This document shows, in pieces, positions 1-8,310 of a stretch of 52,500 bases of DNA (position 1 is its first letter; each line of letters starts with the position of its first letter). Location of the stretch: contig RPFO01000104.1 of assembly GCA_009746045.1 (NCBI GenBank), positions 3,581,034 through 3,633,533 on the forward strand, written 5' to 3'. This DNA is from Mesostigma viride (lineage: Eukaryota > Streptophyta > Mesostigmatophyceae > Mesostigmatales > Mesostigmataceae). The position numbers and the translations under genes are program-made. The notes beneath the pieces are model-generated. The model was not told where the DNA came from. It did no database searches and was given only the letters and a program-made list of their open reading frames with translations.

Positions 1-82
1 TGGCCCCGCGGGCCACTACCACCGGCGGCGCCGAGGCCATCACCCGCTTGTTGAGACGCAGCACGAGCCAGCCCAGGGTGGG

Positions 83-3000
83 ATGCAAGGGCCTGGCCCG
101 CGCGTGCGTCGCCCACACGTTGCGGAGAATTGGCATGATGTGGAGGACGGGGAACTTGCGGCAACCGAGCAAGGTTCGGACTCCAATGCGGTGCACTCGC
201 GGGGGCACAAGGCCCGCCGGGGGCTGTTGCAGGTGCAGGCATCCGCAGGGGTGGGGGGTGGTCCCTCGTCTCCCTCACCCGCCAATCGGTTGCCGCCCCG
301 TGTCGGTCTGGGCAATCGAATCATGTCGTCGCTGCGCCTCCTTCAGCAGAGGCTGCAGGGATTTGATGCAGTCAGGCCTTTGAGTTCGCTGATGGATGAC
401 AGTAGTGAGAGCGAAGAGGAGGAGCCTGGGGGTGGTCACGGGGATGGGGGTCGGGGTGGGGTTGGGAGGAGTGCCGTGCCTGCCGTGGACATGACCCGGC
501 CGACCGAGGGATGCGAGGTGCCGAATATCTATAGCAAGCTGGGCTTGCGGGTGATTCACAGCCGCGGACCGGACTTACCGCTGTTGGCGGATTGGAGCAG
601 TTGCGCGGTGGTAGGGAGCTCGGTGGTGCTGCTGGATGCGCCAAAGGGCGCGGAGATCAACACGCACTCGGCGGTGATCCGATTCAACGACGCGCCCACG
701 AGTGAGTCCTTCTTGTTTTTCCCTACCGTCTTCTAATATTAATCTTATTGTAATTCTTTCCCTGTCATATTCTTTATATTTTATTTTTTTCCCTGATGCC
801 TTTTTTCCTTTTCTTTCTGCTAGGCAGCTTCATGTAGAGGGGGTGCCCTTCTTTACTTGGAACTAAGGCATCCTACCCTCGGGAGGAGTCACCTCGGTGA
901 TTCCTAGTCACATGGCAGTATATAGACGGCAGGCATTAGTTGTTTTATATTTAGTTGTTTTCCTTGGATGGGAGCAGGAAGGGATGGGAATGATGGGTCA
1001 ATGGTCACTTTTTCTTTGCGTCCCATGGGGCAGCCACCTCGAACGTGGATCAGCGCAACTACAACAGGGGAATGAAACTGGAGGCGGTACGGTTTCATTG
1101 CTGTGTTTGACGCCCTGTAGCAGACTCCTCGGCTAGCTAGCTTGTCTACTCTCGGCGGCTACCCTAAGGGTGTTAGTAGTGTGTTAGAAGCTGGGTGCCA
1201 TGTGAAACTGTAGTAGCATCTCTTACTAGTCCTTCACCTTGTGATGCTCTTCGATGTAATCCTCACGGTCTTCTCCGTATACTACCCCTTGGTGGTTGGA
1301 TTCCAATTTCTCTAGTCACGAGGTACTGCTTAGTGTCAAGCGGGTATTTTGTATCAAAGGGTACCCCTTTGCAACGGAATCTTTACCGAGGGTACCCTTT
1401 ACCGAGGGTACCCTTTAGCGAGGGTACCCCTTTGCAAGGGTTGTCCTTATCTCATGAGGCGCATGGCCTTACTCTCCTGAGGTCACCTGTTCCCTCTCCT
1501 CAGCCTTCAACCCTCAGTCTCAGCCCAAAGCCCAAAACCCGAAATGTGAAGCGTGAAGCCCACAGCCCAAAACCCAAAATGCGAAACCTGAAGCCCCAAA
1601 CTCTCAACCCGAAACCTGAAGCCCGAAACCCGAAACTAACCTTAAGCCCAAAACGGACCTCCCCCCCTGGCAGTGGGCTATGAGGGCTTTGTGGGCAACT
1701 TCACCACGTTGCGTCTGCAAGGGAAGAACTACTGCGGCTTCCGCGAAGACACGCGAGAGATCCTGCTCAACTACACGCCGCACAAGGACTGCGCGACCTC
1801 CTCCGTGGCGATGACGCAGGTGGGTGCCAGGTGGAGTCGCAGATGCGCCCGCGGGATGGTGGCAAGATGTACATATAGAGACGCACATCCTGCCTCCACT
1901 ACGCGCACGAGGGCTAAGTGGTCCTCTGCGGCGATGATGCAGGCGTGAGATGGGTGCCTGTTGTGATTTTCTTTTTAATATGCTGTTTATACTATTGTCG
2001 CAGTAGTATTATACATGCAAATATCATAAACATGGAAAGGTTTACTATCGCAAGAGAGGCTATGTCAGAGATGTTGAATAGGTAGGAGGTAGCACTATAA
2101 TCGAGCTGAAACCGCGGCCAGCGCAACCTAAATGTTAGTTCATTTCTGATTAGCATCGGTGTACTCTGCGGCTCCAGGGGGGGTTGAATTGAAAAATGTT
2201 GCTCCATCCATCTGGCAATGGCGGTGGGTTTCTAGTTTGTTGGCCATCCATCTGCCCCGTGCCTCCTGTTCTTGGCTGTTGAGCAGGTAAGCGTTTTGCT
2301 CTTATAGGCGATTTCGCTCTTACCGATGATTTTGCTCTCACAGGCAATGACCTCGTTTCTGTGGACCCCATCGCTACAGTTTTCTGTGGATGTGATACCA
2401 TTTGTCACCTCCCCCATACTGCTGCCGCGCTTATGTCCCCTTACCGCTGCCATGCTTAGCTCCTCTAATGGCTACAACGTTCAATGGCCCTTACTGCTGC
2501 GCGCGTAGGTCCCCTGACTATTGCCATGCTTATCCCCCTCTTGCCACGGCCATACTGCCATGCTGCCATGCCCCTCCCATCCTCCCCCCGACACCCCCCC
2601 GGTTTCCTGCTCCTTAACACCCCCTTCCCTTTCCCCCTTCCCTTTTCCGGGCAGGCCTTCTACGATTATGAAATGCGCGTGTTTGCCTTTTTTTTTCCCC
2701 ACTCCTTCCCACCCCTTTCCCGCCCCCCCGCTTTTTGCACGACGAAAATATTCTGCATGATTTCCTCCTCACTCCCACCCCCCACCCCTCCCACCCCCAC
2801 TTCCATCCCCCTTCTGAGCCGTGGCAGGCCTTCTATGACTACGAGTTGCGCATGTTTGAGTGGGCGACGCACAACGGCACGATGTTCCCCAGCGACTTCC
2901 TGCCCAGCGATAGAGACAATTTTGAGGTCCGCAAGCTATCGGCCGGTACGTCAACACTACATGCCAGGAAGCATGTTAGGAAATATGCAAGTCAGGAAAG

Positions 3001-4087
3001 ATTGTTCGAAAATTACTATATATTGCTAGGAAGTGTGGCAGAACTTGTTTCCACTAAAACTACGCCAACGAGCACTCGGCCAGCAAACCGTTTTCAATAG
3101 GGAACCAAGCGACGAGCTGGTGTTCATTATGCGCAATGCAAAGCCTTGCATGTCGGATGCTTTATCCCATGTTTTGGATGGGCTGTGGAGCCCGTTGGCC
3201 CTAGGTACTGTGGGTTCCTCCTGGATGAGCCGGGGGGGATTCTCGGGTATCTGTGGGTGCATGCAGACCTTCCCGTTGGCTGCTAGCAAGGTGGTTATGG
3301 GAAACATACGGATTCGCAGGATCATGCTGCCCGCATGGGCTATCCGCTGTCCAGAGCACGTGGTAGGCCATACGAATGACCACGTGAGAAGGAGAAGTAC
3401 AGGGCCAGTTAGATTAGTATACCCTTGCACCTGTTCCAGTTGCCAGAGCATAGGTCACATCTCTTCTAAGAGGTTGGCAGCTCTTCCATGCATAGGCTAA
3501 AGCTAACCCCATGTCCTCGACAGCAGCACAATCATTGTTTTCTTCCAGAAACCTTGGGCGACTAGGTGTTAAAATGCAAAGCTTCTACATTTTACACTTT
3601 CTATGTCTGCAACTAACAAACTTCGTATCAATTGGTCTGACACCGGTATCGTACTACAGTATGAGAAAGACTGCACATCATGCCTCCTGGTGCGGGGTAG
3701 GGGTTGTGCCGTGTGGGTAGTTGCAGGTGTGCTTACCGATTCCTCATGTGAACTTTTATTTAGCTTATTGAATACATGTCATGATTATGCTAGTATGAAT
3801 AGTTAGCTTATTGAATGTCTTTCATGCTGACTAGTGCTGCATATTTTTCTGTGTATGGCTCCTACTCCGTTCACCCTGAATCGGCAGGCTTCCTAGGAAT
3901 CGTCTTGGCCGCCCACATGTGTGGAGAGGTGCATATCTACGGCTACAGCGAGAACCCTGCCCATTACTATGACAAGATTGAGACAGTCAAGCCATTTTCC
4001 CAGAGGCATAACTGGTCCCTGGAACGAAGGTGCCTGCAAAATCTGTCAGAGGGACTCTATGGTCAGCGGATATTTGTGCATAATTGA
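83..4087 (+). CDS. GT29 sialyltransferase-like glycosyltransferase, four exons, 5' end uncertain
   Basis: Proposed exons are 83-701, 1674-1819, 2828-2945 and 3888-4087; splice phases (1, 0, 1) all match and give about 360 residues. Exon 1 carries a sialyl motif L core (CAVVGSS then INTHSAVIRFNDAPT), completed across the first junction by GYEGFVGNFTTLR, the usual layout of motif L in family GT29. Exon 4 opens with a motif S-like GFLGIVLAAHMCGEVHIYGY (Cys about residue 306), then motif III HYYD (about 320) and the VS motif HNWSLE (His335, Glu340). Family knowledge: GT29 enzymes are Golgi type II proteins that use CMP-activated sugars. Here the true sugar donor is unknown; many algae lack sialic acid and plant members act on related acids. 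No signal anchor is visible after the first ATG, and the frame stays open to the window edge, so the N terminus may lie upstream or in an earlier exon. The fold assignment is strong; the substrate is not known. Confidence 0.8.
1359..1440. repeat. Short tandem repeat in GT29 intron 1
   Basis: About four imperfect copies of a 16-base unit containing GAGGGTACCCTTT lie inside the 972-bp first intron. Each unit holds the palindrome GGGTACCC. Confidence 0.6.
1505..1660. repeat. Degenerate CCCAAAA/CCCGAAA-rich tract in GT29 intron 1
   Basis: A run of units such as CCCAAAACCC, CCCGAAAC and CCTGAAGC fills the last part of intron 1, just before the exon 2 acceptor (CAG at 1671-1673). It resembles decayed telomere-like repeats but no exact array remains. 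Confidence 0.45.
2651..2685 (+). repeat. Partial duplicate of GT29 exon 3 acceptor and first codons
   Basis: The stretch GGCAG plus codons for AFYDYEMRVF repeats, with substitutions, the real exon 3 border at 2824-2858 (GGCAG then AFYDYELRMF). It has its own pyrimidine tract and AG but runs into a T-rich tract, so it is read as a decoy pseudo-exon inside intron 2. Confidence 0.7.
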
Positions 4088-4308
4088 AGCACACCATTGA
4101 CATGGCATTCATTAGGCAAACATTAGTACAGCCTAGCTATGCTCTGCTTGCTTGCCCACGCTCCTGGCCATGCTATGCTCATGCGGGTCTTATTGCACCC
4201 ACAGAATTTGCCGGATTGTCTATCTTGTCCGATTGCTGCTGTGGCATGCCTCTGGCATGAAGGAGAAAGGGGGTCTCTGCCCTTTCTTCCTGTTGTGCAT
4301 ATACAGGG

Positions 4309-4456
4309 ATCTCCGGTGCTCCGTGCATGACTCCCCAACGGGAGCACGGGTTTGATCGATTAATTAATTAATTAATTAATTAATTAATTAATTAATTAAT
4401 TAATTAATTAATTAATTAATTAATTAATTAATTAATTAATTAATTAATTAATTAAT
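4309..4456 (+). mobile_element. 3' end of an RT family A retroelement with long TTAA tail
   Basis: The hairpin CTCCC-CAAC-GGGAG at 4331-4344 is followed by a TTAA microsatellite of about 24 units (4359-4456). Related ends occur at 15743, 15926 and, reversed, at 11070 and 41447. The 5' limit of this truncated copy is unclear; the tail is by far the longest in the window. Confidence 0.7.
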
Positions 4457-4541
4457 GGACACGTGACTGCGTCACGTGAGCATAAGTCCTCAGTGGGAGG
4501 GGAACATGGGATGGAATGGATGGCGTAAGCTATCTAGGTCC
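4457..4541 (-). mobile_element. 3' end of an RT family B retroelement, minus strand
   Basis: This is the reverse complement of the family B 3' end at 6870-6955: the hairpin CACGTGAC-TGC-GTCACGTG (4460-4478), then conserved UTR sequence. It meets the plus-strand element at 4309-4456 tail to tail through the shared TTAA array. Confidence 0.7.
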
Positions 4542-4812
4542 AAGCCCGCCCAGCCTGGGCGATATGTCCTAACCTGGCGTGCCCCCGGCCGTGCGCGGCA
4601 GGGCCGCCACCCGTGGACATTTCGTGATAGACTCGGCATGGACATGTGCTAGGGCTCCGTCCGAGCCACGAGCCACGAGGTAGCCATGGCTGACGGCGGC
4701 GCTCATAACTTTCACGTTTGAGCACCGAATTTAGTCGTGAATATCACAATCGCTTCGTCTTTCTAAGACGCACATGCTGATATAATTTTCCGACGCTATT
4801 ACGCAATATAGG

Positions 4813-6234
4813 ATGAGCAAACGCCCATCGACGCAACGCAGCCTGACGGCTGCGCTCGGCAATGAAAATACGTCTGCAGCTCCGGCTGCAGCTTCGCCAT
4901 CAGGGCCGGAAGGCAGTGGTGACACTAGTCGCGCACTGGTGGCCGCCCAGCAGCCTCCCGGGCTTCCTGCCTCGCCATCGGCCTCGCCAGACCCTAAACG
5001 CAGCCGCTCATCCTTTCCACGCGAACCGCGTTTCAAGTACCACTCCTTCCATGCCGACGATCACGACTGGTTCAACAACATTTCTCCGGTCGCTGCTATG
5101 AAATGCATTTTCTTCGGGGACTACGCCTCGCTTCTTGAGCTGTGCATCTACTTTCACAGCATCCGTCGCCTACTGGAATTTGACGGCCGTAATTTTACAC
5201 AGAGCCGCGAACTGCTGCTGACGGGCTTGTACCCCCGGCCCGAGCTTCAGCACATGATTCTTTGTTCCCTGCTGACGAAGTCTGACGGCGAGATCTTGGC
5301 CCCCACCATCTCCGCAGCCCAATACCGCTCCATCCTCACGGAAGCCTTTCAGCAGCACGTGACCCCCCTTGCCGCAGATGTGGCGGCAATGGGCGGCACG
5401 CTGGCTACTGAGCTCCCTCACATTTCCACCACCGTCACCTCCACCTCCACCCTCCTCGCCTCCACCTCCACTGCCACCTCCACCTCCACCGCCGACATCA
5501 AAGCCCAGCTCCTCGACATCGACCAGCGTCTTAAGAACAATGCCATCGCTATCGAGGTCCTGCAGAACACCGCAGGCCTCACCGCCCAGGCAGTGAAGGA
5601 CATTGCCGCCAAGCCCGCCCCGGCTGGCCTGACCGGCGATGCTCCTCCCATCACCACCTGGGCGGACATGCTTAAGCAACACACCACCTCCACCACCTCC
5701 GCCGTCGCAGCCCAGCTTCAACGGCAGACGCTTGACCTCCGCGAGGAGGCCGAGCTCGCCAAGCGCAGCCTCAACGTCATTGTCAAGAATCTCAAGATGG
5801 AGGAAGGTGAGAATTCCGAGAAGCTTGCGCGTGCTTTTGAGAGAGAAATCCTTGATCGCATGGGCCTTACTGGTGAGATCGAGCTGGCCGCCCACCGCCT
5901 TCCCCGCGCGCGGGGTAAGGCAGGGCCGCCCCCGCTCCTTCTCACCTTTAAGACCCCGGCGGACAAGATTTCTTTTCTCAGACGCCGCAAGCGGCTCGAG
6001 AAGACTCTCTTCACCCTTGATGACGACTTGACCCTGGCGCAGCAACAACGGCGACGGGAGCTATGCATGGCCGACCTACCACCAGCTCCGGCAGACCAAG
6101 GCGGGGCAGCCGGTGTACTGGAAGGGGGCGGCCATCTACGTCGGCCACAAGCCCTGGCAGGCGACCCCCGCGGCCCCAGCGACTCCAGAAGCCCCAGCTT
6201 TATAGGGGAATACAGCAGTAGTAGTGTAGAATAG
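4813..6234 (+). CDS. L1-type ORF1p-like nucleic-acid-binding protein, C-terminal frameshift
   Basis: The ORF of 473 residues begins with a Pro/Ser/Ala-rich disordered stretch (1-75), then a unique segment with aromatic and acidic residues (76-190), a Ser/Thr-rich linker (200-228), a short coiled-coil-like stretch (about 300-318), an RRM-like domain starting LNVIVKNL (319-400) and a basic tail with LRRRKRLEKTLF. That order of coiled coil, RRM and basic C-terminal domain is the plan of L1 ORF1 proteins (Transposase_22 type), which coat element RNA. Compared with copies at 13430-14131 and 35709-36350, a four-base TGCA insertion near 6064-6067 shifts the frame after residue 417, so the conserved end (ELWPTYLQLRQTKAGQPVYW) is lost here. 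The start is the first ATG after the 161-bp 5' UTR, which is also recognisable near 39250-39390 on the minus strand. Confidence 0.8.
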   Translation: MSKRPSTQRSLTAALGNENTSAAPAAASPSGPEGSGDTSRALVAAQQPPGLPASPSASPDPKRSRSSFPREPRFKYHSFHADDHDWFNNISPVAAMKCIFFGDYASLLELCIYFHSIRRLLEFDGRNFTQSRELLLTGLYPRPELQHMILCSLLTKSDGEILAPTISAAQYRSILTEAFQQHVTPLAADVAAMGGTLATELPHISTTVTSTSTLLASTSTATSTSTADIKAQLLDIDQRLKNNAIAIEVLQNTAGLTAQAVKDIAAKPAPAGLTGDAPPITTWADMLKQHTTSTTSAVAAQLQRQTLDLREEAELAKRSLNVIVKNLKMEEGENSEKLARAFEREILDRMGLTGEIELAAHRLPRARGKAGPPPLLLTFKTPADKISFLRRRKRLEKTLFTLDDDLTLAQQQRRRELCMADLPPAPADQGGAAGVLEGGGHLRRPQALAGDPRGPSDSRSPSFIGEYSSSSVE

Positions 6235-6613
6235 ATAGACCGTGGCCATGTACATGTACGCCTCCTAGAGGCCCTATTCCAGCTAAGCCACGCGCTTTAT
6301 GTAATCATGTACATGTGTGCCTATGATGAGCCACACTCCAGACGATGCCTAGTTTTATTTAGTAATGCTGTGCCCATGCAGAGAGCTGCTCTCTGCTGAG
6401 ACGCCACGCTCTAGTTTTTGTATAGCCATGATGATCTTCCCCCTCACAGGCATGCTCCCCCCTTACCCGGGCATAGCGTGATAGACCATGAGGGTGCGGG
6501 TGCCCTGGTGCACCTAGAGCAGGGGTAGCTTACATTCCCACCCTTGCATGAAGTAGCCTAGAATGTATTAAAAGGGCTCCATATGCCCCTTCTCAGGGCT
6601 ATGTGCTACATCT

Positions 6614-6627
6614 ACTCCCAACGGAGT
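6614..6627 (+). other. 3'-terminal CAAC hairpin of ORF1-only retroposon
   Basis: ACTCC-CAAC-GGAGT forms a perfect 5-bp stem 26 bases before the element end. Eleven more copies of this hairpin occur in the window with compensating stem changes (GCTCC/GGAGC, CTCCC/GGGAG), so it is likely the RNA feature recognised by the reverse transcriptase during target-primed reverse transcription. Confidence 0.7.
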
Positions 6628-7235
6628 GATGTTGATAATTAATTAATTAATTAATGGACATGTGCTACACTAGACGTGACGGGCTCACCCCCGGGCAGCC
6701 TCCTGGTTTGTCTGTAATGTGGAGGCAGATGGTGCGCCAGGATAGATGGCTAGTGATGAAGGAGACCACCCCCAAGCCTGTGGGGGCTCCGCGTGTGACC
6801 AAGTATGGCATTCATAGCGATTCGGGCCGCGGTGCTCACACCCCTGTAACTAGGACCTAGATAGCTTATACCATCCATTCCATCCCATGTTCCCCTCCCA
6901 CTGAGGACTTATGCTCACGTGACGCAGTCACGTGTCTATTAATTAATTAATTAATCTAGGTCCTAGTTACAGGCCGTGGCCCGAATCGCTATGAATGCCA
7001 TACGCAGTCACACGCGGAGTCCCCACAGACTTGGGGGTGGTGTCCTTCATCACAACTTGCCATCTATCCTTGGGTACCATCTGCCTCCATATTACAGACA
7101 AACCAGGAGGAGCCCTGCCCGGGTGTGAGCCCGTCACGTCTAGTGTAGCACATGTCCATGCCGAGTCTATCACGAAAAGTCCACGGGTGGCGGCCCTGCC
7201 GCGCGCGGCCTGGGGCACGCCAGGTGAGGACATAT

Positions 7236-7296
7236 CAAGGAGACAACCAGCGCAGGCCAGAATTAAATCTGGAGAATCCGGACCATGGTAGCTCGA
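7236..7296 (-). mobile_element. Micro-retroposon copy 1 (61 bp), flanked by 17-bp direct repeats
   Basis: The insertion lies between two perfect copies of GCCAGGTGAGGACATAT (7219-7235 and 7297-7313). The related sequence at 4541-4580 lacks it. Its left end matches four other copies in the window; on the minus strand this is the constant 3' end GGTTGTCTCCTTG. Confidence 0.75.
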
Positions 7297-7520
7297 GCCA
7301 GGTGAGGACATATTGCCCAGGCTGGGCGGGCTTGGTGCCAGCTAGTCTATCTGATGTGTCTACCTGATCTGTGCGGGCCAGGCGCCCGGCTAGGCCCAGG
7401 CGCCTGTGCCTAATTATGTGGGAAACATAGGGCAAATCAGCGTACAAATCCTCATTACTAATGTGCAAACCAAAGGGGATGTTAAGGGCCTTGCACAGCA
7501 TCTGGGTGACGTTGCCGTAC

Positions 7521-7552
7521 GGAGCAACGACTCGACGTCGAGTCGTTGCTCC
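7521..7552. repeat. Perfect 32-bp palindrome inside RT pseudogene
   Basis: GGAGCAACGACTCGAC is followed immediately by its exact reverse complement, centred on GACGTC at 7536/7537. In the RT reading frame the first arm fits the expected protein (ELEQRLD) and the second arm is an insertion, as expected of a snap-back inverted duplication. Confidence 0.85.
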
Positions 7553-8149
7553 AGCTCCTGCGTCAGTGTCCAAGTTTCGGCGCCGTAGGTCAGGATCGTC
7601 AGAACATGACAACCTTGAAGAGGTCACGCTTGACAATCCGGGGTAGGGCGGGGATGCTCCACCAGCGGCGGTGGTCATGGAGTTGCGCCCACGCCATGCC
7701 GATCCGTGTCGTCAGGTCGTCCAGTCGGGAAGCCAACTGCCGAGCAGCTTGAAGCGGCCTGAAGTAGGGTAGTTGACCTCGGTGTCGTCTAAGAGGCGGA
7801 GTGTGGGTGGGGGCCGGCCCGGCCTGCCATGCCGAGGGCCAGGGCCTCCGTTTTAGGGCTGATTTCTAGCTCCAACCGCCCGAGCCTCGAGCGCCAGGCA
7901 GTCCAGCCAAAGTTGGGCAGACTCCGGCTTCTCGATTAGCGTGATGTCGTCGGCATAAATGAGGTCAGCTATAGTAAATTCTGCTTTTTAGTCAGCCCCC
8001 CTTCCCCAAGCTCGTTCGTGATCGCTAGGCCAGGGGCACGGCCTGCAATGCTAGCAAAGCGAGCACGTGCCTGGCGCATAACAATTAATTAATTAGGCAC
8101 AAGTGACTTGCCACAATCATGCGTGGTGAAGCCACACATTCAAGTTGCT

Positions 8150-8306
8150 CTACACTTCATGGCCCGTCGATGCCGGCACCTCCCATGGGAAACCCCCTCC
8201 TGTGGGGAAGCGCCCGCGTTTGCAAACACTCCCGCTGTCGTCGCCGGGCCCCGTGATGCTAGACGCCGCAAGGCCCGCACCTTCAAAGAACAGCTAGTAG
8301 AGGACA
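8150..8306 (+). mobile_element. Rearranged RT C-terminal fragments
   Basis: Plus-strand pieces encode VGKRPR and then DARRRKARTFKEQLVED, both found near the C terminus of the RT at 11232-12662 but here in the opposite order. The fragment stops at the TTAA where the next transposon inserted. Confidence 0.6.
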
Positions 8307-8310
8307 TTAA

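Larger units (their letters stand above)
4652..6653 (+). mobile_element. Full-length ORF1-only non-LTR retroposon with 14-bp target-site duplication
   Basis: A 2,002-bp insertion is flanked by perfect direct repeats ATGGACATGTGCTA at 4638-4651 and 6654-6667. The minus-strand paralogue around 7150-7175 carries the uninterrupted site, which proves the borders. The layout is 5' UTR 4652-4812, a single ORF1 4813-6234, 3' UTR 6235-6613, hairpin ACTCC-CAAC-GGAGT 6614-6627, then TTAA tail to 6653. No reverse transcriptase is present. Copies at 12981-14131, 35249-36201 and 37208-39395 have the same ORF1-to-3'UTR junction, so the lack of an RT is a family trait, comparable in layout to the HAL1 elements of mammals. 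It presumably relies on the RTE-like RT in trans. Confidence 0.85.
4542..6955 (+). mobile_element. RT family B retroelement fragment, split by an ORF1-only insertion
   Basis: Segments 4542-4651 and 6654-6955 join into one 5'-truncated plus-strand copy encoding the C-terminal part of a reverse transcriptase protein (KPAQPG-YVLTW, then PPGLSVMWRQM and KPVGAPRVT), matching the minus-strand copy at 6956-7320. It ends in the hairpin CACGTGAC-GCA-GTCACGTG (6916-6934) and a short TTAA tail (6938-6955). The reading frame is broken. Confidence 0.75.
6956..8090 (-). pseudogene. RT family B retroelement, minus strand, degraded RT C-terminal region
   Basis: The reverse strand encodes pieces matching the intact RT at 11232-12662: NEDLYADLPYVSHIIRHRR and LAGRLARTDQVDTS, then TKPAQPGQYVLTW and PPGLSVIWRQM. 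Toward 7900-7990 it matches the region around the catalytic YADD. Frames are broken by indels, by a 61-bp insertion (7236-7296) and by a palindromic insertion (7521-7552). It shares its TTAA tail with the plus-strand copy ending at 6955, so the two form a tail-to-tail inverted pair. Confidence 0.75.

Noticed and set aside
1505-1660. Interstitial telomere array in GT29 intron 1
   Set aside because: Units such as CCCGAAA and CCCAAAA are too irregular; no run of an accepted telomere unit is present.
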